Shown here one piece after another: positions 51,309 to 59,593 of a DNA stretch of 64,000 bases. A model generated the notes under the pieces. It did no database searches. It saw only the letters and a list, made by a program, of their open reading frames with translations, and had not been told where the DNA came from. A program made the position numbers and the translations under genes. The stretch lies in assembly GCF_024295625.1 (NCBI RefSeq), contig NZ_JANCOJ010000002.1, positions 62,001 to 126,000 on the forward strand, given 5' to 3'. Positions within the stretch are counted from its first letter, which is position 1, and the number at the start of each line of letters is the position of its first letter. Source of the stretch: Streptococcus sp. CF8_St5-11. GTDB lineage: Bacteria; Bacillota; Bacilli; Lactobacillales; Streptococcaceae.

Positions 51309-52379
51309 ATGAAGAAACGACACGAGTATGTATCGCCCACCTTGGATTTAATGGCAAAAAAGATTTTTAGTCTGCCGGATGTGACAGCCAAATTCATCCG
51401 CGAAGTATTGGATCTGCCAGTAGAGTCCGTTGAGATTTTAGAAGGAGACCAGATCCATGAGCAGGGGTTTTTAGGAGATCTTCCTTTTGAAACTTCCGTT
51501 GATGTGAGAGCAAGGCTAGATAGCGGGCTTGAAGTGATCATTGAGATTCAAGTTTTGAAGCAAGAGTATTTCTTGAATCGTTTCCACTATTATTTAGCCA
51601 ATCAACTGGTAGAAAATGTCCAACGCAAGCGAAAGAAAGGAGCGACCCATTCTATGTACCAGGAGCTGGAGCCGGTCTATGGGATCGCTATCCTGGAGCG
51701 AAGTATTTTTCCTCATTTAGATTCACCCGTCAATGTCTATGAAATGCGTCATACGGTAGATGGGACACCTCTTTATAGCTCTCGAAAGGATGGAGTAGCG
51801 CACAATATGTTAAAGGTTGCCTTTTTAGAGTTGGATAAGTATAATGAAAGTAGAGATACGGAGTTGAATGCTCACTGGAGACAATGGCTTGAATTTTTTG
51901 GCAATCGCCCATTCAGTCATCAACCAGACCAAGTGATCGAGCAGGCAGAATCACTCCTGATCCCATCAAACTGGACAAGGGAGGAAAAAGAAATGATTGA
52001 TGAACGGATTCGTATCAGAGAAAATTGGGAAATGAGCATGGATACCTTTCGGAAAGAACAACTGGAAGCCGGATTTCAGAAAGGGTTGAAAAAAGGTCTT
52101 GAACAGGGACTCGAACAAGGTCTCGAACAAGGTCTTGAACAGGGACTCGAACAGGGACTCGAGCGTGGTCTTGAACAAGGTCTCGAGCGTGGTCTTGAAC
52201 AGGGATTGGAACAAGGCAGACAAGAAGGCATGGAGTTGGGAGTTCAAGCTGGTCAGCAGTCTCTGATTCAAAAACTATCTTTGAAGGGGATGAGTATCGA
52301 GATGATTGCTGAAATGACGGATTTATCCAGCGAATCCATCAAAAAAATGTTGGCTACGGATTCGTCTGACGAGGAGTAG
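51309..52379 (+). CDS. Rpn-family PD-(D/E)XK nuclease / transposase-like protein (copy 2)
   Basis: This 356-aa Rpn family member shares the N-terminus (S-P-T-L-D-L-M-A-K-K-I-F), V-D-V-R-A-R, I-E-I-Q-V and N-R-F-H-Y-Y-L-A-N-Q-L-V-E-N-V with copy 1. About twelve G-L-E-Q/R units (about residues 258-300), from 12-bp repeats, form a long helical linker before the conserved C-terminus (I-E-M-I-A-E-M-T-D-L-S). ATG 51309 follows CGGAGG and gives the family start; the longer frame reads through repeats. The leader resembles that of copy 1. Confidence 0.82.
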   Translation: MKKRHEYVSPTLDLMAKKIFSLPDVTAKFIREVLDLPVESVEILEGDQIHEQGFLGDLPFETSVDVRARLDSGLEVIIEIQVLKQEYFLNRFHYYLANQLVENVQRKRKKGATHSMYQELEPVYGIAILERSIFPHLDSPVNVYEMRHTVDGTPLYSSRKDGVAHNMLKVAFLELDKYNESRDTELNAHWRQWLEFFGNRPFSHQPDQVIEQAESLLIPSNWTREEKEMIDERIRIRENWEMSMDTFRKEQLEAGFQKGLKKGLEQGLEQGLEQGLEQGLEQGLERGLEQGLERGLEQGLEQGRQEGMELGVQAGQQSLIQKLSLKGMSIEMIAEMTDLSSESIKKMLATDSSDEE

Positions 52380-52695
52380 TAGCGTGAACAGAATTTTGGG
52401 AACAATGAAACTTCGAGAATTACCTTGCTGAGAAAAAAGTAGTTCTAAAATGGATTGTAAAGATCGTCAGGAGTTCGTTATTTTTGGATCTTGATCCTCT
52501 ACAGATTTATACGGTTATGATTTATTGAAGGTTGGAAACTTTTATCCAACCTTTTTTTCTCACTCCTCTTGCCCCTCCCTTAGTGAAATGGAATAAAAGT
52601 TTAAAATGTCCGAGTTGTAACCCTTGACATTACATTATGATCGTGTATAATAGCTATTGTAACAAAAAATCTTACAACAGAAAGAGGAAACAACT
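52380..52695 (+). promoter_or_regulatory. gap: terminator and promoter of the FMN reductase gene
   Basis: No gene is supported in this gap. GGTTGGA/TCCAACC with T (about 52535-52558) is a terminator for the region upstream. A near-consensus promoter, TTGACA (52624-52629) and TATAAT (52646-52651) with 16-bp spacing, lies 45 bp before the reductase start. Confidence 0.8.
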
Positions 52696-53235
52696 ATGAA
52701 AAACATTTTATTTATCGTCGGATCTCTTCGTCAAGGATCTTTTAACCACCAAATGGCTAAGAAAGCAGAAAGCCTTCTGGAAGGAAAAGCAACGGTGACT
52801 TACTTGGACTACAAGGACATTCCAATGATGAACCAAGATTTGGAAACACCAACCCTGCCTGCTGTGCAGGCAGCGCGTGATGCGGTTCTTGCTGCGGATG
52901 CCATCTGGATCTTCTCGCCAGTCTATAACTTTGCTATTCCAGGTGTAGTGAAAAACCTGATCGACTGGCTGAGCCGTGCCCTTGACCTGTCAGAAACTCG
53001 TGGTCCATCTGCCCTTCAAGATAAGATCGTAACGGTTTCTTCAGTAGCCAATGCCGGACACGAACCAATGTTTGCGGCATACCAAGCGCTTTTGCCATTC
53101 GTTCGAACTCAAGTAGTTGGAGAGTTCACTGGAACAACCGTAAACCCAGAAGCCTGGGGAACAGGCGAATTAATCTTGACAGATGAAGCGGTCGCAGGAC
53201 TGAAAAAACAAGCACAAGATCTATTAGAAGCATAA
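52696..53235 (+). CDS. NAD(P)H-dependent FMN reductase
   Basis: This 179-aa flavodoxin-fold protein has the FMN phosphate loop G-S-L-R-Q-G-S-F-N near residues 9-17 and the [18 protein letters not shown] motif near 75-92, both diagnostic of the NADPH-dependent FMN reductase family (azoreductase or quinone reductase-like). Physiological substrate unknown; a role in oxidative or metal stress would fit the neighbouring PerR-type site. It has a strong promoter and shares a bidirectional terminator with the convergent VIT gene. Confidence 0.88.
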   Translation: MKNILFIVGSLRQGSFNHQMAKKAESLLEGKATVTYLDYKDIPMMNQDLETPTLPAVQAARDAVLAADAIWIFSPVYNFAIPGVVKNLIDWLSRALDLSETRGPSALQDKIVTVSSVANAGHEPMFAAYQALLPFVRTQVVGEFTGTTVNPEAWGTGELILTDEAVAGLKKQAQDLLEA

Positions 53236-53236
53236 G

Positions 53237-53267
53237 AAAAAGCTGAGACAAAATTCTCAGCTTTTTT
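53237..53267. terminator. bidirectional terminator between FMN reductase and VIT genes
   Basis: AAAAGCTGAGA and TCTCAGCTTTT are inverted repeats with A and T runs on the two sides. The VIT stop codon overlaps its right edge. Confidence 0.85.
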
Positions 53268-53961
53268 AGATACTAAAGAGTTGTCCGAAGAAGTAAGTCA
53301 CACCCATGGTGAGAAGTCCAATGATGAGGTTGCGAAGCATGGCTGGCTTGGTTGGTGCTTTTCCCAGTTTTGCACTGGTATAGCCAGTGAAGATCAAGGA
53401 TAGTCCAACAACGAAGACTGTCACCGGAATGCGATAGGCAGCTGGAAAGAGAATGATAGAGAGCATTGGAGGAAGGGAACCAACCGAAAAAGCAAGGAAG
53501 CTAGATGCAGCAGCATGCCAAGGATTGGTAAACTCCTCGTATTCAATACCATATTTCTCTTCGACCAGGGCTTTGAGGGGATGTTTCAGAAAGGCTCGTT
53601 CTGTCAAAATCTTTGCGGAAGTTTCGCATTCTCCATTTTGAAGATAAGCGTGGTAGAGAGATTCTCTCGCTAACTTGGGATCGCGATCCAACAAGGCTTG
53701 TTCGCGGTTCACAGCGGCTTCTTCCGTGTCTTTTTGTGTGGAAACAGAGACATACTCACCGCCCGCCATCGAAAAGGCACCTGCCAGAATCGCCGATAAG
53801 CCAGATAGGAAAATGATCCAGATGTTTGGTGTAGCACTGGCTACCCCAATCACCACCCCAGCAATAGAAATAATCCCATCATTGGCCCCGAGAACAGCGG
53901 CTCTCAAGATATTCAATCGATCGCTAAATGATTCATCTACTCCATGTTTCATTTCAGTCAT
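53266..53961 (-). CDS. VIT1/CCC1-family Fe2+/Mn2+ transporter
   Basis: This 231-aa membrane protein has five predicted helices. The first contains V-L-G-A-N-D-G-I-I-S and the second the M-A-G-G-E-Y motif with acidic ligands, followed by a cytosolic helical domain (about 70-135), as in VIT1 and CCC1. These carriers move ferrous iron or manganese out of the cytosol. A PerR-type operator overlaps its promoter, suggesting iron efflux under peroxide stress. Confidence 0.9.
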   Translation of the reverse strand: MTEMKHGVDESFSDRLNILRAAVLGANDGIISIAGVVIGVASATPNIWIIFLSGLSAILAGAFSMAGGEYVSVSTQKDTEEAAVNREQALLDRDPKLARESLYHAYLQNGECETSAKILTERAFLKHPLKALVEEKYGIEYEEFTNPWHAAASSFLAFSVGSLPPMLSIILFPAAYRIPVTVFVVGLSLIFTGYTSAKLGKAPTKPAMLRNLIIGLLTMGVTYFFGQLFSI

Positions 53962-53982
53962 ACAATGTCTCCTTTATCTTAT

Positions 53983-54019
53983 TTAGAATGATTATAAATA
54001 AAATACAAAAAGAAAGCAA
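53983..54019 (-). promoter_or_regulatory. VIT promoter with PerR/Fur-type box
   Basis: On the minus strand TTGCTT (54019-54014) and TATAAT (53996-53991) are 17 bp apart. The -10 lies inside TTAGAATGATTATAA (53983-53997, forward), a near match to the PerR box TTATAATnATTATAA, itself inside a wider symmetric TTATTTA...TAAATAA. Confidence 0.75.
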
Positions 54020-54124
54020 GGATTTTAACTCAAATGATAAAAGTTCGACAATTTAATGAAATTTAAGTTATAATCTTTGGCATTGCAAGCAAAAAAGAAA
54101 GAATAGGGCATACGCCTATTCTAG

Positions 54125-54199
54125 CAAGGTTTATTTAGCGGAAGTGACTTTACCTTTGAAGATCCTGATGGCATTGTCACACGGGTCAGAAAAGGATAA
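54125..54199 (+). pseudogene. remnant of a VOC (glyoxalase-like) gene, last ~24 codons
   Basis: An open frame of 24 codons ending TAA at 54199 encodes G-S-D-F-T-F-E-D-P-D-G-I-V-T-R-V-R-K-G, the typical C-terminal strand of VOC/glyoxalase-fold proteins (F-x-D-P-D-G). A TAG lies directly upstream in frame and no further VOC sequence is seen, so it is a decayed end. A short stretch could match by chance. Confidence 0.4.
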
Positions 54200-54200
54200 T

Positions 54201-54436
54201 AAAAAGGGAATGGGAAAGAACTCCTAAAATTAAAAAGTTTGAAAAGGTTCCCCAAACCTTTTCAATTTTCCCTCCCCCGCATAGCTTCAACAGTCTGGGA
54301 GACTGTTGAAGGTTGTAGATAAAGGAAACTTTGTTTCCATCATTAGGTCTTCTTTGGAGCTTAATCAAGCGAACAAATACTTAGGAAACTTGCTTCGCAA
54401 GTCCTATCTACCACCTCAAAGCAGTGCTTTGAGCAA
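54201..54436 (+). repeat. composite repeat: unit B plus BOX-like hairpins
   Basis: This fills most of the 53962-54519 gap. 54201-54284 is the inverted counterpart of unit A at 51161-51245. Then come five hairpins in a row: the AAAAGGTT one; CTTCAACAGTCT/AGACTGTTGAAG (54285-54311); GGAAAC/GTTTCC (54324-54338); ACTTGC/GCAAGT (54388-54402); and CTCAAAGC/GCTTTGAG (54415-54433). The last two with TCCTATCTACCACCTCAAA closely resemble the boxC part of pneumococcal BOX elements. Confidence 0.7.
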
Positions 54437-54477
54437 TCAACCACTGCGTCATACAGTTATTTCTATCAAAGATCGAA

Positions 54478-54509
54478 GGTTGGACAGTTTTTTGCCCAAC
54501 CCTTTTTTA
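54478..54509 (+). terminator. hairpin with T run before the MFS gene 3' end
   Basis: GGTTGG and CCAACC pair across a T-rich loop, followed by six T on the plus strand. Confidence 0.55.
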
Positions 54510-54519
54510 ATGAGATAAA

Positions 54520-55914
54520 TTAGTTGGTTTCATTTTCTTTTCCGACAACCCAAAATAAGAGAAGGAGTTGGAAGATGCCTAAGGCAAATAGGACCATAAA
54601 ACCGTTGCGACTTCCTTTAGCAGTGGCTTGGGTGAAGTCCATCTTTTGATTAGCTTGGCTCATGGCAACGATCAAGGAAGCCAGGGTTGTTCCGACAGCG
54701 CCTGCAAATTGTTGCAGGGTGTTAAAGATCGCGTTCGCATCGGGTTGCTCTTCCAGAGAGAGTTGTTTTTGTCCGTTGGTCATGATATTGCCAAAGGCAA
54801 GTCCCATACCGGTCATGAAGATCATGTAAAAGATGAGAATCAAGCCATTTGTCAGCTTCAGGGCAAAAAGGGTGAAGTGGAAATGGGCTAGAAGGATTAA
54901 AGCAGCTCCAAGGAGAATCGGTTTGCGGGCGCCTAGTTTATCTAGAATGAGACCGGAGAAAGGAGCAAAGCCAGCTCCGATGATGGCTCCTGGAAGCAGC
55001 ATCAAAGCTGCAAGTGTGGTGTTAGAGTGGTTGACCAACTGGATATAATTGGGCAAGAGGAAACTCATGGCCAGAGAACCTAGTTGGAAAGTGAAAAAGG
55101 CAAGAACATGGCCAGTGAGGAGATGGTTCTTTAAGATGGAAAGGTTGATAATGGGAGTCTCCAACTGATTGGACCGCCAGACTAAGAGAACCAGTCCCAA
55201 GATTCCGATCATCAGCCAGCCAAGGACAGAAAAACTAAAGAAAGCATGGTCAGAGAGACCGTGAATGCCTAGAATCAAGCCTAAAAATGAAGCAATAATG
55301 GCGAGAAGGCTCATGATATCAAGCGTTTCCCGCTTGACTGTACTGATTTGCTCAATGGAGCGAAGCCCTGCAACCAGTGAAGCCAAAAGGATCGGGAATT
55401 GCACTAAAAAGATGGACCGCCAACCGAAGTTAGCCGTCAAGAGACCACCGACAGTAGGTCCAATAGCGGGAGCGATAGCTGTAATCAGGGTCCCCACTCC
55501 CATCATGAGACCGATCTTGCGTTTTGGGACCTGCTCTAAAATGATATTAAACATCAGAGGAAGAGCAAAACCAACCCCCATTCCTTGAACCAATCGACCC
55601 AAAACCACAAAGCCAAAACTTGGAGCTAGAAAGTCAATGAGAACACCTAAAACAGACAGGAGATTTCCAACTAAAAAGATGGACTTCATTTTGAAGGAGC
55701 GTTTGAGGTAGGCAGATAAGGGGACTACACAGGCAACCACTAGAAGATAGATGGTGGTGACCCACTGAACGGTTGCGGTATTGATTTCAAATTCCTTCAT
55801 CAATATTGGGAAGGTGATATTCATGGCAGTTTCTCCAGCCACCCCGCAAAAGGAAAGGATCCCTGTCGCAAAAATAGCGTATAGGACCTTGGCTGAAATT
55901 TTTTCTTGTGACAT
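54520..55914 (-). CDS. MFS multidrug efflux transporter, DHA2 (14-TM) type
   Basis: This 464-aa major facilitator protein has about 14 membrane helices. Motif A-like G-x-L-x-D-K-L-G-A-R-K is in the second half, and motif C-type G-P-T-V-G-G (near residue 153) marks drug:H+ antiporters of the EmrB/QacA group. Substrate unknown. It is preceded by a consensus promoter with a perfect 16-bp palindrome just after it (56056-56101), and a 150-nt leader, suggesting drug-responsive control by a repressor encoded elsewhere. The ribosome site TAGGAGGAATC is strong. Confidence 0.88.
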   Translation of the reverse strand: MSQEKISAKVLYAIFATGILSFCGVAGETAMNITFPILMKEFEINTATVQWVTTIYLLVVACVVPLSAYLKRSFKMKSIFLVGNLLSVLGVLIDFLAPSFGFVVLGRLVQGMGVGFALPLMFNIILEQVPKRKIGLMMGVGTLITAIAPAIGPTVGGLLTANFGWRSIFLVQFPILLASLVAGLRSIEQISTVKRETLDIMSLLAIIASFLGLILGIHGLSDHAFFSFSVLGWLMIGILGLVLLVWRSNQLETPIINLSILKNHLLTGHVLAFFTFQLGSLAMSFLLPNYIQLVNHSNTTLAALMLLPGAIIGAGFAPFSGLILDKLGARKPILLGAALILLAHFHFTLFALKLTNGLILIFYMIFMTGMGLAFGNIMTNGQKQLSLEEQPDANAIFNTLQQFAGAVGTTLASLIVAMSQANQKMDFTQATAKGSRNGFMVLFALGIFQLLLLFWVVGKENETN

Positions 55915-55953
55915 CGGTGTCTGATTCCTCCTAAATCTTCCTAAAGATATGGA

Positions 55954-56052
55954 CTATGGTATAAAATCGGATGAAAATCCATGGGAACGATTTGATTTTC
56001 CGTCAGCTCCAATCGCTAGGAGCATAGCAAGACCAACGGTAACCCGATCCAT
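55954..56052 (-). CDS. possible 32-aa leader peptide of the MFS pump
   Basis: In the pump's leader an ATG at 56052 opens a 32-codon frame ending TAG at 55954, 40 bases before the pump start. The product begins M-D-R-V-T-V-G-L-A-M-L-L-A-I-G. The ribosome site is poor. GCTCC/GGAGC and GAAAATC/GATTTTC pairings exist within it. It could be a regulatory leader, a gene remnant, or chance. Confidence 0.3.
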   Translation of the reverse strand: MDRVTVGLAMLLAIGADGKSNRSHGFSSDFIP

Positions 56053-56055
56053 CGT

Positions 56056-56101
56056 TTTGTTAGCTAACAAATAGTATAGAGGAAATGAAGACCCCTGTCA
56101 A
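56056..56101 (-). promoter_or_regulatory. MFS pump promoter and palindromic operator
   Basis: On the minus strand TTGACA (56101-56096) and TATACT (56078-56073) are 17 bp apart, followed by the perfect palindrome TTTGTTAGCTAACAAA (56071-56056). The palindrome's position at the transcription start fits a TetR- or MarR-type repressor site. The rest of 56102-56187 holds no gene. Confidence 0.75.
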
Positions 56102-56187
56102 AGAATTTTTGAAAAATTTTGAAAATTTTAAAAGTGTTCTCAAAAGTTGGAGCGTCTCCAAACAGAAGAGATCACTCGCCAGTATGA

Positions 56188-56193
56188 TATAAT
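56188..56193 (+). promoter_or_regulatory. -10 box of the EIIC-like operon
   Basis: TATAAT at 56188-56193, about 50 bp before the chosen start; no clear -35. Confidence 0.45.
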
Positions 56194-56244
56194 AAGAAGA
56201 AAGTAAGCAACATGAACAAATCACTAAACACGAATGGGGGCGCC

Positions 56245-57537
56245 ATGACCAAGTATTTAGTCCAGAAATTTTTCTGGTTACGAGAAAAAAGTTTGATTCA
56301 AATTTCCCAGAAAACGTTGGTTTCCTTATTTCCCTTTTTCCTATTTTCAGGTATTATTCGGGTGATCGCTCTATCGGTCTTCTCCGATCGAGGCTATATC
56401 CATCAGCTCTTTTCGATGGATAGTTGGTTGCCATGGGATCAGGCAATTAGCCAAGTCCTCATTAATTTTTCCAATTTTTTAGGAGGTCTAGCTGGGCCTT
56501 TAGTGACCTACTTCGCTGGAAAATATACAGCTGGGCACTATGGTAGAAGTACAGGGACAGCTGGAGTGACAGCTCTTTTGGTCAGTCTAATAGTGGGGTC
56601 TCAGGAATTGTTGGTGGGACCCCTCCATGACGGGCAACTGACGCGTATCACCTTACCTGCGACGACCAATATCGTCTTAGCGATTTTTTTAGGCTATCTA
56701 ATTGGGCAGATCTTTCGTCTATCCAAGGCCAGTGACGACCAGATTGTAGACAAGGATTTCATCTATCAACCCAAGACGGTGCGTCCCATTTTCTTATCCT
56801 TAGTTCTAGGGGTCAGCCTCAATCTTCTTTTGGTTCTTGGGAACCAATTTAATATTTTTCAGACTATCCAACAGTTCTTGGCTTCTCTCACTGTAAGCAG
56901 CCATCATCTCCTGTCGACCTTTGCTATGGGATTATTTAGTGGCCTGTCTGCTTGGGTCGGCAACAGTCAAGCCTTTGCCTTGAACTCAATTGCGGATGAT
57001 AGTTTTGCCCTGGAAAATCTGACCTACGCTGTGACGCATCATACGACGACAGGAATTCCTCATCTCTATACCTTGACCAATTTGTACCGCAGTTTTGGCA
57101 TGGTGGCGGGAGTTGGTGCTGTCCTAGCACTTTTGGTTGCAATCTTATTGGTTTCACGAAGTCAAAAGGACAAGAAAGTCAGCCTCCTCAGTCTCTTTCC
57201 AAGTCTCTTTAACAATGGTGCTCCATTCATGGTCGGAATCCCGGTCCTTCTCAATCTGCTTTATGTGATTCCCTTTTTATTGATCCCCTTGGTGAATATG
57301 GGAATTGCAGCAGTGGCTTTGTGCTTCAAACTGATGCCAGCGGCTGTCTATCCAGTGCCAGATGGGACTCCTAGCCTTCTCTATGCCTTTATTGGAACGG
57401 GAGGAAGTCTGAGAGCCTTAGCTGTGAGTCTCCTTTGTTTTGCCGTCGATGTGCTCCTTTATCTACCATTTGTCCGTATGGGAAATCGTATTCGAAAAGA
57501 TTTAAAAGTGAAAGGAGAAAGCGATGAAGCAATCTAA
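56245..57537 (+). CDS. PTS EIIC-like membrane protein (cellobiose/lactose-family fold)
   Basis: This 430-aa protein has about ten membrane helices in the arrangement of lactose/cellobiose-family EIIC permeases. The family's substrate loop, usually N-E-P-I-I/F-G, reads N-N-G-A-P-F-M-V-G, so the conserved glutamate is missing; no EIIA or EIIB gene is nearby. It may be a transport-defective or repurposed EIIC. ATG 56245 is preferred (GGGGGC upstream; family-like N-terminus), with ATG 56212 as an alternative adding 11 residues. It overlaps the next gene by 14 bp, linking it to a surface hydrolase. Confidence 0.75.
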   Translation: MTKYLVQKFFWLREKSLIQISQKTLVSLFPFFLFSGIIRVIALSVFSDRGYIHQLFSMDSWLPWDQAISQVLINFSNFLGGLAGPLVTYFAGKYTAGHYGRSTGTAGVTALLVSLIVGSQELLVGPLHDGQLTRITLPATTNIVLAIFLGYLIGQIFRLSKASDDQIVDKDFIYQPKTVRPIFLSLVLGVSLNLLLVLGNQFNIFQTIQQFLASLTVSSHHLLSTFAMGLFSGLSAWVGNSQAFALNSIADDSFALENLTYAVTHHTTTGIPHLYTLTNLYRSFGMVAGVGAVLALLVAILLVSRSQKDKKVSLLSLFPSLFNNGAPFMVGIPVLLNLLYVIPFLLIPLVNMGIAAVALCFKLMPAAVYPVPDGTPSLLYAFIGTGGSLRALAVSLLCFAVDVLLYLPFVRMGNRIRKDLKVKGESDEAI

Positions 57538-58381
57538 AAAAACAGCCATCGTCCTTACTTTGGTCAGTCTTTTCTTGATCGCTTTAGCCATTCCTTCTTA
57601 TAGCTGGACTCGGACCAATGTTTCAAAAATTGAGAAATTTTATAATTCAAAATTGTCTCCCATCATCATGATTCCAGGAAGTTCCGCAACAGAGAATCGC
57701 TTTGATGGCTTGGTGACCAAGCTCAACCAAGACCGCCAAGGAACCAAACACAGCCTGCTCAAGGTCAAAGTTTGGAATGATGGGCATATCACCTATAGTG
57801 GAAGTATGGATGCCAAGGACAATGAGCCGGTAATTGTAGTTGGTTTTGAAAATAACAAAGATGGCTATAGCAACATTAAAAAGCAAGCCAAACTATTCAA
57901 TCAAGCCTTCGAAGCCCTTCAAGAAAAATATAATTTTAATAATTTTAAGGGCTTGGGTCATTCCAATGGTGGCTTGATTTATACAGCCTTTATTGAAAAT
58001 TATCTGGGAGATTATGATATCGATCTCAAGACCCTTATGACCATCGGAACTCCCTATAATTTCACGGAGACCAATATCAAGAATAAATCTGAGATGTTGG
58101 CCGATTTTATCAAGGGAAAAGAAGCCATCCCCAATACACTTCATATGTATTCAGTAGCAGGGACCATCACCTATGATTCAGATGAGTTGGTCCCAGATAC
58201 CAGTGTTTCTGCTGGGAAATATATCTACCAAAACCAAGCAGCTAGCTACACGGAGATTACAGTGACGGGGGAAGATGCTCAGCACTCGGACCTTCCAACC
58301 AATGATGAGGTGGTTGCCTTGGTGAAAGAGCATATTGAAAGTCAAACGGATCGTAGAAAGAATCCGAATAAAGAAAACTAA
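57524..58381 (+). CDS. DUF915 alpha/beta hydrolase, membrane-anchored
   Basis: This 285-aa protein has an N-terminal membrane helix (about 7-27) and an extracellular alpha/beta hydrolase domain with the nucleophile elbow G-H-S-N-G-G near residue 147, matching DUF915 lipase-like proteins of streptococci. Substrate unknown. It overlaps the EIIC-like gene by 14 bp, implying joint expression. The terminator lies right after the stop. Confidence 0.85.
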   Translation: MKQSKKTAIVLTLVSLFLIALAIPSYSWTRTNVSKIEKFYNSKLSPIIMIPGSSATENRFDGLVTKLNQDRQGTKHSLLKVKVWNDGHITYSGSMDAKDNEPVIVVGFENNKDGYSNIKKQAKLFNQAFEALQEKYNFNNFKGLGHSNGGLIYTAFIENYLGDYDIDLKTLMTIGTPYNFTETNIKNKSEMLADFIKGKEAIPNTLHMYSVAGTITYDSDELVPDTSVSAGKYIYQNQAASYTEITVTGEDAQHSDLPTNDEVVALVKEHIESQTDRRKNPNKEN

Positions 58382-58382
58382 G

Positions 58383-58424
58383 TGTGAAGAAGGGATTCCT
58401 TCCTCACTCTTTTTTTAGTATAAT
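58383..58424 (+). promoter_or_regulatory. terminator of the DUF915 operon and -10 of the next gene
   Basis: GTGAAGAAGG and CCTTCCTCAC pair with one mismatch and are followed by seven T (58383-58416). TATAAT at 58419-58424 immediately after starts the lipoprotein gene. Confidence 0.7.
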
Positions 58425-58464
58425 AAAGTTTAGTATGAAAATAGGGGAGAGTAAAGGAGATCAG

Positions 58465-59583
58465 ATGAAAAGAAAACAATGGGTGCCCTTAGGGTTAGTG
58501 GCTTCGAGTATGGTCATGTTAACAGGATGTTACCAAAGATACCAACGTCAGTCCAGTCCTAAAAAAGAGGCTGCAACGAGCCAGACTTCAGCAAAAAAAC
58601 AAGCGAAAAAAGCAGATAACAAACAATTATACCAGTCTGTTTTTTCAGACTACCAAAAGATTTTTGCCACTTCAAAAGAGTTAGATGCCATTTCCAAATT
58701 GAATGATGCATTAGCTAAAGAAGATCGGATGATCAATAGCTGGGTGATCGAGACTATCATCAATCAGCCAGAAGCTGTCCGCTATGCCTTTAAGGACTTA
58801 AATAACGATGGGGTAGATGAGATGATCATCGCCAATCAGCAGACTGATGGAAGCTACTTTGTGACAGGAGTTTATTACCTCAAGGACCAAAAACCGACTC
58901 TGCTAGCCGAAGGTTTTGTCGCTGGACACGGTGGAGCGCGCAATGCGACGACCCTCTATCAGGGAGGAGAAGTCCTAGAAGTGAGTTGGTTATCTGGTAC
59001 TGGTCGAGGAGTAGCCGTGCTCTCACGGATAGAAAAGACGCCTCAAGCTGCGACCAAAGTCCAGGAAGAAGAAGTCCAAGTACCGGGGTCAGATCTGAAT
59101 TCCCTCTTTGGAAAATCGGATGAGGATAAACTGGATCTCAAGAGTTTTGACTGGCAAGCTTTTGACAGCACACCATCGGCGGGAAATAGCCAAAGCCAGG
59201 AAAAAACGCCTTGGAATGCTGAAAAATCAGCAAAATTAGCAGAATTTATGAAGACCTGGGGCGAAAAGATGGGCCAACCCAACTATCAAAAAGGCATCGC
59301 TGGCGGTGATGTAGGACCAGACAACCTCTATACTCTAGGGGAAAATAGTAAGATGGATGCCATTTATACAGATACTGGTCAAGGAAATGCAAAATACCGC
59401 ATCGTGGAACGCTATAGCAATTGGGACAAGTATCCAGATGTGCATAGTTATTTCTTTGCCATTACAGATACAGGAGAAGGCATTGTCTTTCATTCTCCAA
59501 CGACCAATGGAGGAAAGATGTATCTAAAACCAACGGACAACAAGGAACTTCAAGAAGAATTTACACAGTTGCTTCATCAATAA
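58465..59583 (+). CDS. lipoprotein with a DUF4767-like C-terminal domain
   Basis: This 372-aa protein has a lipoprotein signal with lipobox L-T-G-C near residue 22. A lysine- and Ser-rich linker follows, then a domain containing D-L-N-N-D-G-V-D-E-M-I-I (calcium- or repeat-like loop), and a C-terminal domain with W-N-A-E-K-S-A-K-L-A-E-F-M and M-G-Q-P-N-Y resembling DUF4767. Function unknown. ATG 58465 follows AAAGGAGA; the open frame extends upstream over the promoter and is not used. Confidence 0.8.
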   Translation: MKRKQWVPLGLVASSMVMLTGCYQRYQRQSSPKKEAATSQTSAKKQAKKADNKQLYQSVFSDYQKIFATSKELDAISKLNDALAKEDRMINSWVIETIINQPEAVRYAFKDLNNDGVDEMIIANQQTDGSYFVTGVYYLKDQKPTLLAEGFVAGHGGARNATTLYQGGEVLEVSWLSGTGRGVAVLSRIEKTPQAATKVQEEEVQVPGSDLNSLFGKSDEDKLDLKSFDWQAFDSTPSAGNSQSQEKTPWNAEKSAKLAEFMKTWGEKMGQPNYQKGIAGGDVGPDNLYTLGENSKMDAIYTDTGQGNAKYRIVERYSNWDKYPDVHSYFFAITDTGEGIVFHSPTTNGGKMYLKPTDNKELQEEFTQLLHQ

Positions 59584-59593
59584 AAAGAAGAAT

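Noticed and set aside
52090-52225. Repeat array in rpn copy 2 considered as CRISPR
   Set aside because: Contiguous in-frame 12-bp units with no unique spacers.
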